Shown: positions 30,104 through 37,750 of the stretch, piece after piece
Layout: each line of letters begins with the position of its first letter
Numbering within the stretch: the first letter of the stretch is position 1
Source of the DNA: Microbacterium sp. W4I4
GTDB lineage: Bacteria > Actinomycetota > Actinomycetes > Actinomycetales > Microbacteriaceae
Direction of reading: 5' to 3'
NCBI RefSeq assembly: GCF_030816235.1
Contig: NZ_JAUSXT010000001.1
Location: 248,001-312,000 of the forward strand
DNA length: 64,000 bases
Program-made: the position numbers and the translations under genes
Notes under the pieces: model-generated
Seen by the model: only the letters and a program-made list of their open reading frames with translations
What the model was told of the DNA's origin: nothing
Databases searched by the model: none

Positions 30104-30903
30104 CCCCGAAGCCCTACACGCACAAGGATGCGGTGCCGTTCCGCCCGCTGGACTGGACCGGTGCTCATCCGCCGACCTTCCCGGCCGTGCCGAATCATGT
30201 CGCGATCGTGATGGACGGCAACGGGCGCTGGGCGAACCGGCAGGGGCTCACGCGAATTCAGGGGCACAAGGCCGGCGAAGAGGTGCTGCTCGACGTCGTG
30301 GCAGGCGCCATCCAGGCGGGTGTGAAGCACCTGTCGGTGTACGCGTTCTCCACGGAGAACTGGGCGCGCTCGCCCGAAGAGGTGCGCTTCCTGATGGGTT
30401 ACAACCGCGACGTGCTGCACAGACGCCGCGACCAGCTCAACGAGTGGGGCGTGCGGGTGCGGTGGGCCGGCCGCAAGCCGCGGCTGTGGGGCTCGGTGAT
30501 CAAGGAGCTGCAGTTCGCCGAGCAGCTCACGCGCGGCAACGACGTGCTGACGCTGACGATGTGCGTCAACTACGGCGGTCGGGTCGAGCTGGTGGACGCC
30601 ATGCGGGCCATCGCCGAGGATGTCAAAGCCGGTCGCATGAAGCCAGGCGCGATCACGGAGAAGCAGATCCGCAAGCACCTCTACGTGCCGGACATGCCGG
30701 ATGTGGACCTGTTCCTGCGCAGCTCGGGGGAGCAGCGCACCTCGAACTTCCTGCTCTGGCAGTCGGCGTACGCCGAGATGGTGTTCCTCGACACGCTGTG
30801 GCCGGACTTCTCGCGCGAGGAGCTGTGGCGCGCGATCGGGATCTACCTGTCGAGGGATCGTCGCTTCGGGGGCGCTGTGGATGCCCCGGACGAGTCGTCC
30901 TGA
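30100..30903 (+). CDS. uppS: Isoprenyl transferase (undecaprenyl diphosphate synthase type)
   Basis: A 267-aa cis-prenyltransferase that makes the polyprenyl carrier for cell-wall synthesis. The pyrophosphate-binding Asp is in [16 protein letters not shown] (near residue 38). [15 protein letters not shown] and [20 protein letters not shown] are the other conserved blocks. The GTG at 30100 overlaps the recO stop by 4 nt. The product chain length cannot be read by eye; actinobacteria often carry two such enzymes. Confidence 0.92.
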   Translation: MTPKPYTHKDAVPFRPLDWTGAHPPTFPAVPNHVAIVMDGNGRWANRQGLTRIQGHKAGEEVLLDVVAGAIQAGVKHLSVYAFSTENWARSPEEVRFLMGYNRDVLHRRRDQLNEWGVRVRWAGRKPRLWGSVIKELQFAEQLTRGNDVLTLTMCVNYGGRVELVDAMRAIAEDVKAGRMKPGAITEKQIRKHLYVPDMPDVDLFLRSSGEQRTSNFLLWQSAYAEMVFLDTLWPDFSREELWRAIGIYLSRDRRFGGAVDAPDESS

Positions 30904-30960
30904 CCGGCATCCGGTCCTGTGCGGGCTGGCGGCCCGCCCGATCCACTGAGGTGGTCCCGT

Positions 30961-30993
30961 TCTGCTGACCGATCTCGAGGATCAGTCAGCAGA
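30961..30993. terminator. Convergent terminator hairpin between uppS and the kinase gene
   Basis: TCTGCTGAC and GTCAGCAGA, extended by GATC/GATC after one mismatch, form a hairpin with a 5-nt loop. The right arm includes the last codons of the minus-strand kinase gene. No T-run follows. Confidence 0.6.
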
Positions 30994-31584
30994 TCGTTCG
31001 TTCGTCGGCTGATCGGGCTGTCGCAGGCTGGTTGCGAGCCAGCGCTCGGCCTGGCGCGGGTGGCTCAGTCGCACGACGGTGAGGTGCGGGAACTCGATCT
31101 CGTGGGCCGGCATCCGCTCGCGCCAGCGGTGCAGGGTCTTGGCCTGCCAGCGGAGCACGTTCTCTTCGGGGTCGGTGGTGGTCGCGAGCTTCCACAGGGT
31201 GGGTTCGCGGTTGCCGTTCCAGAGTTCGCGGCGCAGGATGCTGCGTGCGAGGGTGCGGCGCCACAGACGTGCCCGCACGATGCGGTCCGGGTAGTCCAGC
31301 CAGACCACGAGCTGTGCGCGTGGTGGGAGCAGGTCGTTCACGCCGCGAGCGGTGTACTGCCATTCGCTGACCCACGTGTCGGTGGCGGCGAAGGCGCGCA
31401 CGTCGTCGAGGAATTCGGGGCGGGGGACCCAGCCGGGCCCGTGGTGCAGGGCGTCGAGCTCGTAGCAGGGGATGCCCAGGGCATCGGCTATCCGTGCGGC
31501 GAATGTCGTCTTGCCCGATCCGGAGACGCCTGCGACGAGCACGCGGGTCGGCCGGAGGGGCAGCGGATCGTGGGCGTCGAGCAC
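30982..31584 (-). CDS. P-loop kinase, adenylate-kinase/FlaR-like
   Basis: A 200-aa cytoplasmic P-loop protein related to the topology-modulation/FlaR group of small kinases. Walker A is VAGVSGSGKTTFA (near residue 17), followed by the adenylate-kinase-like segment GIPCYELDALHHGPGW. The lid region is Arg-rich (RLWRRTLARSILRRELWNG). Substrate unknown. The GTG start lies 6 nt after TACCCT on the minus strand. It is a single-gene unit. Confidence 0.82.
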   Translation of the reverse strand: MLDAHDPLPLRPTRVLVAGVSGSGKTTFAARIADALGIPCYELDALHHGPGWVPRPEFLDDVRAFAATDTWVSEWQYTARGVNDLLPPRAQLVVWLDYPDRIVRARLWRRTLARSILRRELWNGNREPTLWKLATTTDPEENVLRWQAKTLHRWRERMPAHEIEFPHLTVVRLSHPRQAERWLATSLRQPDQPTNERSAD

Positions 31585-31590
31585 TGAGAA

Positions 31591-31596
31591 AGGGTA
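31591..31596 (-). promoter_or_regulatory. -10 element of the P-loop kinase gene (TACCCT)
   Basis: Minus-strand TACCCT ends 6 nt before the GTG at 31584. Confidence 0.4.
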
Positions 31597-31624
31597 TCCC
31601 AGTGGTAGACGAGCCTGCGGTGCC

Positions 31625-32485
31625 TCAGCAGCCGGGTGCGGTGGGGTTTTCGGTGCAGGTGTGGGCGACGAGGGCGGTGTGTGCTTCGTAGATGTGGATG
31701 TGTTGGGTGGTGCCGGGGATGGTGAGGGTGCCGGTGATGGGGATCCAGCCGGTGCCGAGGTCGATTTCGGCGGTGTAGGTGGTGTCGGTGTGGGCTGTGT
31801 AGGTGCCGCGTTCGGTGTAGGTGTGGCTGGTGTCGGTGGGGGTGAATTGGGGGAGGTGGAGGTCTTCCCAGGTGTTGCCGCTGGTGGTGGATGTGCGGGT
31901 GGTGGTGTCGCCGTAGTGGAAGGTGAAGGTTTTGGGTGTGAAGCGTGCGGTGAGGGGGTAGCCGAAGAGGGTTCCGTTGCGGGTGTGGGTGGTGGCGGTG
32001 GTGGTGAAGTTGGTGGGGAGTCCTGCGACGCCGAGGTTGTTGGGTTCGCCGGTGAGTGTGGCGGGTGCGGGGGCGAAGCTGGCGAGGTCGGTGATGGAGA
32101 ACGCGGGCGTGGCGGGTGTGCTGCCGTCTTCGGTCGGTTCTACGTCCTTGGGTGTCAGGCGGAGGCATTCGTCGAGGCTGGTCCACTCGACGCACCGGTT
32201 GTCGAACGGATGCGTCGGCTTCGGCGGCTTCGGGGTGAAATCGAGATTCACCACTGGACTGGTGGCACCCTGATGAGCTTCCGGATTTGTTCGACCCGGC
32301 GTACCCGGTATTTTCTGCGTACCGGCCAGGTTCAAGCGCTCGTTCTTGAGATCCTGTCGGAGCGAGTCAAGGAGCGAGCCGAGCTCGTCGCCCTCTCCGG
32401 CGAGTGCGGGGGAGGCCGACAGCAAGCATGCGGCAATGATTGCCGATGCTATGACTCCTAAACCAGGTCGCCCGCGGTTCAACAT
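31625..32485 (-). CDS. Secreted PKD-like protein of unknown function
   Basis: A 286-aa exported protein I cannot name. The N-terminal signal peptide has a hydrophobic core (VIASAIIAACLLSA) and a probable cleavage after SPALA near residue 28. A Pro/Thr-rich linker and two Cys (NRCVEWTSLDECL) follow. The C-terminal half is very Thr-rich and looks like a PKD/beta-sandwich: FTFHYGDTTTR, then SHTYTERGTYTAH and YTAEI, then GTGWIPITGTLTI. It ends with two more Cys. Codons in this half use long GGTG/CACC runs unlike the neighbours. It overlaps the preceding lipoprotein gene by 7 nt, so the two are made together and probably act together at the surface. Confidence 0.72.
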   Translation of the reverse strand: MLNRGRPGLGVIASAIIAACLLSASPALAGEGDELGSLLDSLRQDLKNERLNLAGTQKIPGTPGRTNPEAHQGATSPVVNLDFTPKPPKPTHPFDNRCVEWTSLDECLRLTPKDVEPTEDGSTPATPAFSITDLASFAPAPATLTGEPNNLGVAGLPTNFTTTATTHTRNGTLFGYPLTARFTPKTFTFHYGDTTTRTSTTSGNTWEDLHLPQFTPTDTSHTYTERGTYTAHTDTTYTAEIDLGTGWIPITGTLTIPGTTQHIHIYEAHTALVAHTCTENPTAPGC

Positions 32486-33021
32486 GTGAACTCCGAAGTT
32501 GGCTCCTTGCTGGACATGATCTGCAGGCCCGTTGAAGTTCCTGCGGGGACGAAGAGGACTTTTCTTCCATGCCGCGCGGCCCGGTTGGCCGGGAGAGCAG
32601 ATTCACCGTCAGGCGTGATCAAGTCGACATCACCAGTATCGAGGCAGAGCTGCGCGATGATCTCATCTGCCGAATTCGACACAGGCGTGAAGGAGTCGAA
32701 AGTGCTGACACCGGTCTTCTTCAGATTCTCGGCGTGGTACAGCGTCAGGCTTTCTTTCTCCGGGGCGAGAGCGGTGCCCGTCAACCATTGATATACGGGT
32801 TCAAAGGACTTGGGATCTGCCGTGTCTACGGCATTCACTGCGTCCGTGTACGCCCGGTACGTCTCTTCCGCCGCAGCGAATGCTTCTTCGTCTGATGCGA
32901 ACAGCGCGGTCTTGGTCGGCTTGGGTTCCGGCTCGGGGGTGCAGGCGGCCAGCATCCCGAGCGCGAGCAGACCGGCGGACAGCGCACCGACGGCGCGGAG
33001 GGACGAGGTCGCGAAAGTCAC
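32479..33021 (-). CDS. Putative lipoprotein of unknown function
   Basis: A 180-aa predicted lipoprotein. The signal ends in the lipobox LAAC (Cys near residue 27), followed by a Pro/Glu/Lys linker (TPEPEPKPTK). The mature part is helical at first (SDEEAFAAAEETYRAYTDAVNAV), then mixed, and ends in an unusual C-terminal Cys. The helical segment resembles those of other small actinobacterial lipoproteins paired with PKD-like proteins; no enzyme motif is visible. GC content is below that of the neighbours. The GTG start lies 6 nt after minus-strand TACCGT. Confidence 0.72.
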   Translation of the reverse strand: MTFATSSLRAVGALSAGLLALGMLAACTPEPEPKPTKTALFASDEEAFAAAEETYRAYTDAVNAVDTADPKSFEPVYQWLTGTALAPEKESLTLYHAENLKKTGVSTFDSFTPVSNSADEIIAQLCLDTGDVDLITPDGESALPANRAARHGRKVLFVPAGTSTGLQIMSSKEPTSEFTC

Positions 33022-33027
33022 CCGGAC

Positions 33028-33033
33028 ACGGTA
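33028..33033 (-). promoter_or_regulatory. -10 element of the lipoprotein/PKD-like pair (TACCGT)
   Basis: Minus-strand TACCGT ends 6 nt before the GTG at 33021, so the two-gene unit has its own promoter separate from the HNH gene upstream. Confidence 0.4.
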
Positions 33034-33076
33034 GCCCGAATGGCTCAGTTCCCGCTGGAGTTATCCACAGCGGTGG

Positions 33077-34600
33077 TCAGAAGGGTGCGTGGGCGTCGGC
33101 TGGAGTGGTCCAGTCGATGTCTGCCCCAGGTTGTGGGGGATGCGCGATGGGTTCTGGCCCGCTGGGCACGAACATGACCCGCCTGGGTGGCCGATCAACG
33201 TGGGTTCGGCCGGTGGGGCTGGTCCATCTGAGGGTCCAGTCGGGGAGCTGTCGGGCGGTCCAGCGGTGCTGGTCGGGGATCGACGGATGCTTCAGTGCGT
33301 GGTGGGTTTTGCAGAGGTGGGCGAGATTGTCCAGACTGGTCGAACCGCCGAGGGCATGGTCGAGGGTGTGGTCGGCTTCGCAGCGGTGCACAGGCATGCG
33401 GCAGCCGGGGAACCGGCAGTGCTGGTCTCGGGCTTGCAGGAACCTGCGCATCCCGGCGGTGGGGGTGTAGGTGTCGGTTTCGGTGACCATGCCGGTGGGG
33501 TCGAGGAACAGACGCGTCCAGCCGGTGTTCCTCCCCGCGAGGGCCCGGGCGATGTCGGGGTGCAACTCTCCGTGCCCGTCGAGCTGGGCGGGGTGGTCGT
33601 CCAATCCGGCGAGGGTGGTGGCGTTGACGGTGACCTGGATGGTCGCGGTGACATTCGACAAGCCCGGACCCTGGACCTCGGACGGGTCAGCGCCCAGGAG
33701 CAGGTCGGTGAGCAGGTCGGCGCGGATCTGGTCGGTCGTGCGCTCATCCGAGGGGATCTGGATGACCTTCGGGCCGGCGGCGAGCATCCGGTCTACATGC
33801 TCCCAGTACGCGTCGAGGTCCTCCTCGAACGGGTCACTCGTGAACGTCCCACCGCTCCCGAAGATCACGCCACCATCCCAGACCTCCGCGGCTTCCGCCT
33901 CCCAGGCGTCGTCGTCGACCGGGAGCATCGGAGCACGGTCGTCCGTGTTGTGCTTCTGCACGCGGGCCAACCGGGTGAGCCTGTCCAGGATCCCGATGGC
34001 GAGATGCTCCGGCAGCACCGCCTGCAGCAGCGCAAGGCCGTCACCCACTGACCGCACCGTCACCGTGCGCTCTGCCCCGGCTGCCTTGTTCCGTTCGGTC
34101 AGGCTCAGCCCCGCGATGGCCGCGGCGACCTCGCGGACATGGGCACGGGTACGCGCCGGGGCTTCGGTCTCCGCGAATGCGAGAGCCGCGGTCTCGAACG
34201 CTACGAGCATGCTCTCCTCGATCACGCCGTCGCGGATCGCCGCACGGACAGGTGCTGCCGCGCGCACGATCTCCCGCACATGCGCGGCCGTCACCCGGCC
34301 GGCCCGGAACGTGTCCCGCAGGGCGGGGAAGTCCTGGTCCAGGAACCGTGCGTCGGCGAACGCCTGCGACACGCTGCCGGTCGCGATCCGTCCCGCCGCG
34401 GAGAACTCCGCGATCATCGACCGCTCGATCGCATCCCGATGCACCGGCTGCGCCACGACATCCGCATCCATCAACCGGGCCCGCTGCGCGAGCAGGTCCG
34501 CGGAACGGGCTTCCAGCATGGCGATCTGACGACGCGTCTCGACCCACTCCTCCAGCAGCGCGGACTGCGCTTCCAGGTGGGTGATCGTGTCGGTGGACAT
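33077..34600 (-). CDS. DUF222 domain protein with C-terminal HNH endonuclease motif
   Basis: A 507-aa protein of the DUF222-HNH (13E12-like) family, present in many copies in actinobacteria. The DUF222 part covers about residues 15-330, with an alpha-helical, Arg/Glu-rich start (VETRRQIAMLEARSADLLAQ). The HNH motif is near residue 400: CRFPGC, then CEADHTLDHALGGSTSLDN, then LCKTHHALKH. It keeps the HNH residues and four zinc-type Cys/His positions. Nuclease activity is inferred; the biological role of this family is not settled. The ATG at 34600 is 6 nt after TATACT; an ATG at 34618 would lie upstream of that promoter. Confidence 0.88.
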   Translation of the reverse strand: MSTDTITHLEAQSALLEEWVETRRQIAMLEARSADLLAQRARLMDADVVAQPVHRDAIERSMIAEFSAAGRIATGSVSQAFADARFLDQDFPALRDTFRAGRVTAAHVREIVRAAAPVRAAIRDGVIEESMLVAFETAALAFAETEAPARTRAHVREVAAAIAGLSLTERNKAAGAERTVTVRSVGDGLALLQAVLPEHLAIGILDRLTRLARVQKHNTDDRAPMLPVDDDAWEAEAAEVWDGGVIFGSGGTFTSDPFEEDLDAYWEHVDRMLAAGPKVIQIPSDERTTDQIRADLLTDLLLGADPSEVQGPGLSNVTATIQVTVNATTLAGLDDHPAQLDGHGELHPDIARALAGRNTGWTRLFLDPTGMVTETDTYTPTAGMRRFLQARDQHCRFPGCRMPVHRCEADHTLDHALGGSTSLDNLAHLCKTHHALKHPSIPDQHRWTARQLPDWTLRWTSPTGRTHVDRPPRRVMFVPSGPEPIAHPPQPGADIDWTTPADAHAPF

Positions 34601-34606
34601 GCCTCC

Positions 34607-34612
34607 AGTATA
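34607..34612 (-). promoter_or_regulatory. -10 element of the DUF222-HNH gene (TATACT)
   Basis: Minus-strand TATACT is a near-consensus hexamer 6 nt before the ATG at 34600. The GGAGG in the 6-nt spacer would lie at or before the transcript end and so is probably not a working ribosome-binding site. Confidence 0.5.
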
Positions 34613-34705
34613 GAACAAAGCTTCGACATCGGGAAGGGTTGTGGAGAAGTATTTTGCCTGGTGATCCGGGCGTTTCGTCTCACTGTGCCTGCTCAGTGAC
34701 CGGGT

Positions 34706-35224
34706 TCAGCGACCGGAGCGCGCACGCCCGTCGCGTGGGGCGATCTCGACCGCGTCCGAGGCGACGAGGTCGTTCAGGTGCCGCGTGATGCTCGCTCGGA
34801 GTGCGTCGTGCCGTTCGCCGAGTGCGGTGGCCGGATCACTCCAACTGGTGGGGTCGTAGAGCCAGACGGGGAGACGGACCAGTTCCGACGTCTCCCACTC
34901 GTAGCGCGGCCAGACATGGGCGTGGACGAACGTGTCGGCGTTGCCGAGCACCTCGATGTTGGTGCGCCGGAACGACGGGTCGGCTTCGCGGCATGCGCGT
35001 TCCACCGCCGTGGCGAGCAGGTCGGCGTCGGCGAGGAACCTGACACGTTCTGCCCTCGGCATATCCGCCAGAGACTTCGCATTCGGATCACGCCCGAGAA
35101 GCACGCAGTAGCCCGGCAGGAACTGCACGTCGCCGATGACGGCATAGCCGCTGTCCAACTCGGCGATGACCGTGGGGTTCTCGCCGCGTGCCGCTGAGCC
35201 GATCCGATCCTCGCGCCAGTCCAT
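34706..35224 (-). CDS. HIT-like hydrolase with altered triad
   Basis: A 172-aa protein of the HIT superfamily. The motif reads FVHAHVWPRYEW near residue 113: the first His of the usual HxHxH is Phe, while the catalytic middle His and the third remain. The N-terminal IAELDSGYAVIGDVQFLPGY and LLGRDPNAKSL resemble Ap4A-hydrolase/GalT-like members. Likely a nucleotide-phosphate hydrolase of unknown substrate. The ATG at 35224 lies 6 nt after minus-strand TATCGT. The reading frame extends far upstream as an antisense shadow of the DsbA gene. Confidence 0.8.
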   Translation of the reverse strand: MDWREDRIGSAARGENPTVIAELDSGYAVIGDVQFLPGYCVLLGRDPNAKSLADMPRAERVRFLADADLLATAVERACREADPSFRRTNIEVLGNADTFVHAHVWPRYEWETSELVRLPVWLYDPTSWSDPATALGERHDALRASITRHLNDLVASDAVEIAPRDGRARSGR

Positions 35225-35230
35225 TCCACG

Positions 35231-35236
35231 ACGATA
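35231..35236 (-). promoter_or_regulatory. -10 element of the HIT-like gene (TATCGT)
   Basis: Minus-strand TATCGT ends 6 nt before the ATG at 35224. It faces away from the divergent DsbA-family gene that starts 46 bp further on. Confidence 0.42.
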
Positions 35237-35281
35237 TCGGTGCCGCGGAATACCCCGGCACATCGTGCAGTTGCACGTGTT

Positions 35282-35968
35282 GTGAGCGAACCCATCTCGA
35301 TAGACATCTGGTCCGACATCGCCTGCCCGTGGTGCTACATCGGCAAGCGCAATCTCGAGACGGGATTGGCGGCTGTCGCCGGTGACGAGGATGCGCCGCA
35401 GGTGACCATCACCTTCCACTCGTTCGAGCTCTCGCCCGACACCCCGGTCGACTTCGACGGCGACGAGATCGACTTCCTCGCCGGGCACAAGGGAATGCCG
35501 CGCGAGCAGGTCGTCGAGATGCTCGACAACGTCACGAACGTCGCCAAGAACGCCGGTCTCGAGTACCGCTTCGACATGCTCAAGCACACCAACACGGTCA
35601 AGGCGCACGAGCTGCTGCATCACGCGAAGGAGCAGGGGCTCCAGCACGAGATGGAGGAGCGGCTGATGTCCGCCTACTTCACCGAGGGCAAGCACGTCGG
35701 CCGGATCGACGATCTCGTCGAGCTCGCCGTCGAGATCGGTCTGGATGCCGATGCCGCCCGCGACGCCCTCGACAGCGCCAAGCACCTGCCCGACGTACGC
35801 CAGGACCAGGTCCAGGCCCGCGCCTACGGCATCCAGGGCGTTCCGTTCTTCGTCATCGACGGACAGTACGGCATCAGCGGCGCGCAGCCGCCGGCCGCCT
35901 TCGAGAACGTCATCCGCGACGTCTGGGCGGAGAAGAGCGCGGCGAAGTCTGACGTGACCGCAGGCTGA
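35282..35968 (+). CDS. DsbA family oxidoreductase (FrnE-like)
   Basis: A 228-aa thioredoxin-fold protein of the DsbA/FrnE group. The redox motif is CPWC in SDIACPWCYIGKRNLE (near residue 12). The helical insert runs to about residue 140, and the cis-Pro loop is AYGIQGVPFFVIDG. No signal peptide is present, so it is a cytoplasmic thiol oxidoreductase or polyketide-type isomerase homologue and not a periplasmic folding catalyst. The GTG at 35282 gives the conserved SEPISIDIWSD start; an upstream ATG at 35240 adds residues with no similarity. Neighbouring gpx makes a redox role plausible. Confidence 0.88.
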   Translation: MSEPISIDIWSDIACPWCYIGKRNLETGLAAVAGDEDAPQVTITFHSFELSPDTPVDFDGDEIDFLAGHKGMPREQVVEMLDNVTNVAKNAGLEYRFDMLKHTNTVKAHELLHHAKEQGLQHEMEERLMSAYFTEGKHVGRIDDLVELAVEIGLDADAARDALDSAKHLPDVRQDQVQARAYGIQGVPFFVIDGQYGISGAQPPAAFENVIRDVWAEKSAAKSDVTAG

Positions 35969-35984
35969 GGCCCGCTACGCGTAG

Positions 35985-36013
35985 GGATGCGGCGGACTCA
36001 GTCCGCCGCATCC
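35985..36013. terminator. Perfect 13-bp convergent terminator hairpin
   Basis: GGATGCGGCGGAC (35985-35997) and its exact complement (36001-36013) with a 3-nt loop close both the DsbA-family gene and gpx. The arm begins with the word GGATGC that is frequent in this window. There is no T-run. Confidence 0.75.
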
Positions 36014-36016
36014 GGC

Positions 36017-36511
36017 TCAATGGGAGAGCGCATCCTCGATCGCGGAGACGACCTCGGCGGAGTCCGGAAGCTGCTTGGGGCGGAAGCGCTGTACCGAGCC
36101 GTCGCGTCCGACGAGGAACTTCTCGAAGTTCCACTCCACCCGGCCGCCCTTGCCCTTGGCATCCGTCGTCTGCTTGAGAGCCTTGTAGAGCTCGTGTGCG
36201 CTGCGCCCGTTGACCTTGACCTTGTCGTTCACCGGGAAGGTGACACCGTAGGTCGTGGAGCAGAACTCCAGGATCTGCTCCATCGACCCCGGCTCCTGAC
36301 CCATGAACTGGTTGCAGGGGAATCCGAGCACGGTGAACCCGCGATCGGCGTAGGTACGCTGCAGCTGCTCGAGCTGCTCGTACTGGGGAGTCAGCCCGCA
36401 CTTGGAGGCGACATTGACCACCAGGACCACATCCGAGCCGAAGTCGTCGAGTGTCTTCACCGAGCCTTCGGCGTCGGAGAACGGGATCTGTCGGATGGTC
36501 GAATCGGTCAT
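36017..36511 (-). CDS. Glutathione peroxidase family protein
   Basis: A 164-aa peroxidase of the GPx fold. The peroxidatic residue is Cys in NVASKCGLTPQY (near residue 38), so it is not a selenoenzyme. LGFPCNQFMGQEPG (with the possible resolving Cys) and VEWNFEKFLVGRDG complete the catalytic Gln/Trp/Asn set. Actinobacteria lack glutathione, so thioredoxin or another thiol is the likely reductant. The ATG lies 6 nt after minus-strand TAGGCT (36518-36523). Confidence 0.93.
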   Translation of the reverse strand: MTDSTIRQIPFSDAEGSVKTLDDFGSDVVLVVNVASKCGLTPQYEQLEQLQRTYADRGFTVLGFPCNQFMGQEPGSMEQILEFCSTTYGVTFPVNDKVKVNGRSAHELYKALKQTTDAKGKGGRVEWNFEKFLVGRDGSVQRFRPKQLPDSAEVVSAIEDALSH

Positions 36512-36517
36512 ATCCCC

Positions 36518-36523
36518 AGCCTA
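36518..36523 (-). promoter_or_regulatory. -10 element of gpx (TAGGCT)
   Basis: Minus-strand TAGGCT ends 6 nt before the ATG at 36511, making gpx a single-gene leaderless transcript. Confidence 0.5.
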
Positions 36524-36571
36524 GATCTGCTGGGTCCGGGCAGGGCCGAGGTCTGGGAGAATGGAAGGGAT

Positions 36572-37750
36572 ATGACTCTCGCCACTGACACAGCACCTCT
36601 CGCAGGGACTGCTCCCGCACTCCGCATCGGTCCGATCGACCTCGACGTGCCCGTCGTCCTCGCACCCATGGCGGGGATCACGAACACGGCGTTCCGGAGA
36701 CTGTGCCGCGAATACGGGGCGGGGCTCTACGTCAGCGAGATGATCACCTCGCGCGCCCTTGTCGAGCGCAACGCCATCACGATGCGCCTCATCCAGCACC
36801 ACGAGAGCGAGACGCTGCGCTCCATCCAGCTGTACGGCGTGGATCCGGCCACGATCGCCGAGGCGGTGCGCATCATCGTCTCCGAGGACCGCGCAGACCA
36901 CATCGATCTGAACTTCGGCTGCCCGGTGCCCAAGGTCACCCGCAAGGGCGGGGGAGCGGCGCTGCCGTGGAAGATCGGCCTGTTCTCCGACATCGTCGAC
37001 CGCGCCGTGAAGGCTGCCGGTGACGTGCCGCTGACCGTCAAGATGCGCAAGGGCATCAATCAGGACCATCTGACCTTCCTCGACGCCGGCCGCGCCGCCG
37101 AAGATGCCGGTGCGGCAGCCGTCGCACTGCACGCGCGTACCGCTTCGGAGTACTACTCGGGTCACGCCGACTGGAGCGCCATCGGTGAGCTCAAGCAGGC
37201 CGTCACCAGCATCCCGGTTCTCGGCAACGGCGACATCTGGTCGGCGGACGACGCCGTGCGGATGATGTCGGAGACCGGTGCCGACGGGGTCGTCGTGGGC
37301 CGCGGATGCCTGGGGCGCCCGTGGCTGTTCGGCGAGCTCTCGGATGCCCTGGGCCAGGGTGTCGAGACCAAGCCGAAGGTCGACGCGACCCTGCAGTTCG
37401 TGACTCAGGCGTTCCGCAGGCACGCAGAGCTGCTCGTGGAGTTCTTCGAGGACGAGGACCGCGGATGCAAGGACGTGCGAAAGCACGTCTCGTGGTACTT
37501 CAAGGGCTACCCGGTCGGCGGTGAGGTGCGCGCGGCTCTCACGCGGGCGTCGACCTTGCAGGAGATCGACGACCTGCTCGGTACCCTGGGCGACTCGCCG
37601 TACCCGGGAATCGGCGCGGAGGGACAGCGTGGGCGTGCAGGGTCTCCCAAGCGCACCGCACTGCCTGAGGGCTGGCTGGACTCGCGAGAGATCGGCGAGG
37701 GCATCGGCGACATGATGCGCGGCGCGGAGGTCGAGAACAGTGGTGGTTGA
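36572..37750 (+). CDS. dusB: tRNA-dihydrouridine synthase DusB-like
   Basis: A 392-aa FMN enzyme that reduces uridine to dihydrouridine in tRNA D-loops. FMN-barrel motifs are VVLAPMAGITNTAFRRL (near residue 28), IDLNFGCPVPKVTRKGGG with the catalytic Cys, KMRKGI and VLGNGDIW, then DGVVVGRGCLGRPWLF. Unlike many genes here it has a normal Shine-Dalgarno (GGAAGGG) before the ATG. The frame is open upstream, but that is antisense to gpx. It leads the dusB-dgt-dnaG transcript. Confidence 0.93.
   Translation: MTLATDTAPLAGTAPALRIGPIDLDVPVVLAPMAGITNTAFRRLCREYGAGLYVSEMITSRALVERNAITMRLIQHHESETLRSIQLYGVDPATIAEAVRIIVSEDRADHIDLNFGCPVPKVTRKGGGAALPWKIGLFSDIVDRAVKAAGDVPLTVKMRKGINQDHLTFLDAGRAAEDAGAAAVALHARTASEYYSGHADWSAIGELKQAVTSIPVLGNGDIWSADDAVRMMSETGADGVVVGRGCLGRPWLFGELSDALGQGVETKPKVDATLQFVTQAFRRHAELLVEFFEDEDRGCKDVRKHVSWYFKGYPVGGEVRAALTRASTLQEIDDLLGTLGDSPYPGIGAEGQRGRAGSPKRTALPEGWLDSREIGEGIGDMMRGAEVENSGG

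Noticed and set aside
31690..32010. Repetitive GGTG-rich stretch that could pass for a repeat array or CRISPR-like region
   Set aside because: There are no regular spacers; the pattern is runs of Thr and His codons in the minus-strand PKD-like gene.
33061..33069. TTATCCACA, a perfect DnaA-box word
   Set aside because: It is a single copy between two genes with no AT-rich region, no cluster and no dnaA/dnaN nearby.
30961..36600. The accessory stretch as a possible defence island (kinase, HNH protein, HIT-like protein)
   Set aside because: The genes have separate promoters and orientations, no shared operon, and no known defence domain besides the common DUF222-HNH family.
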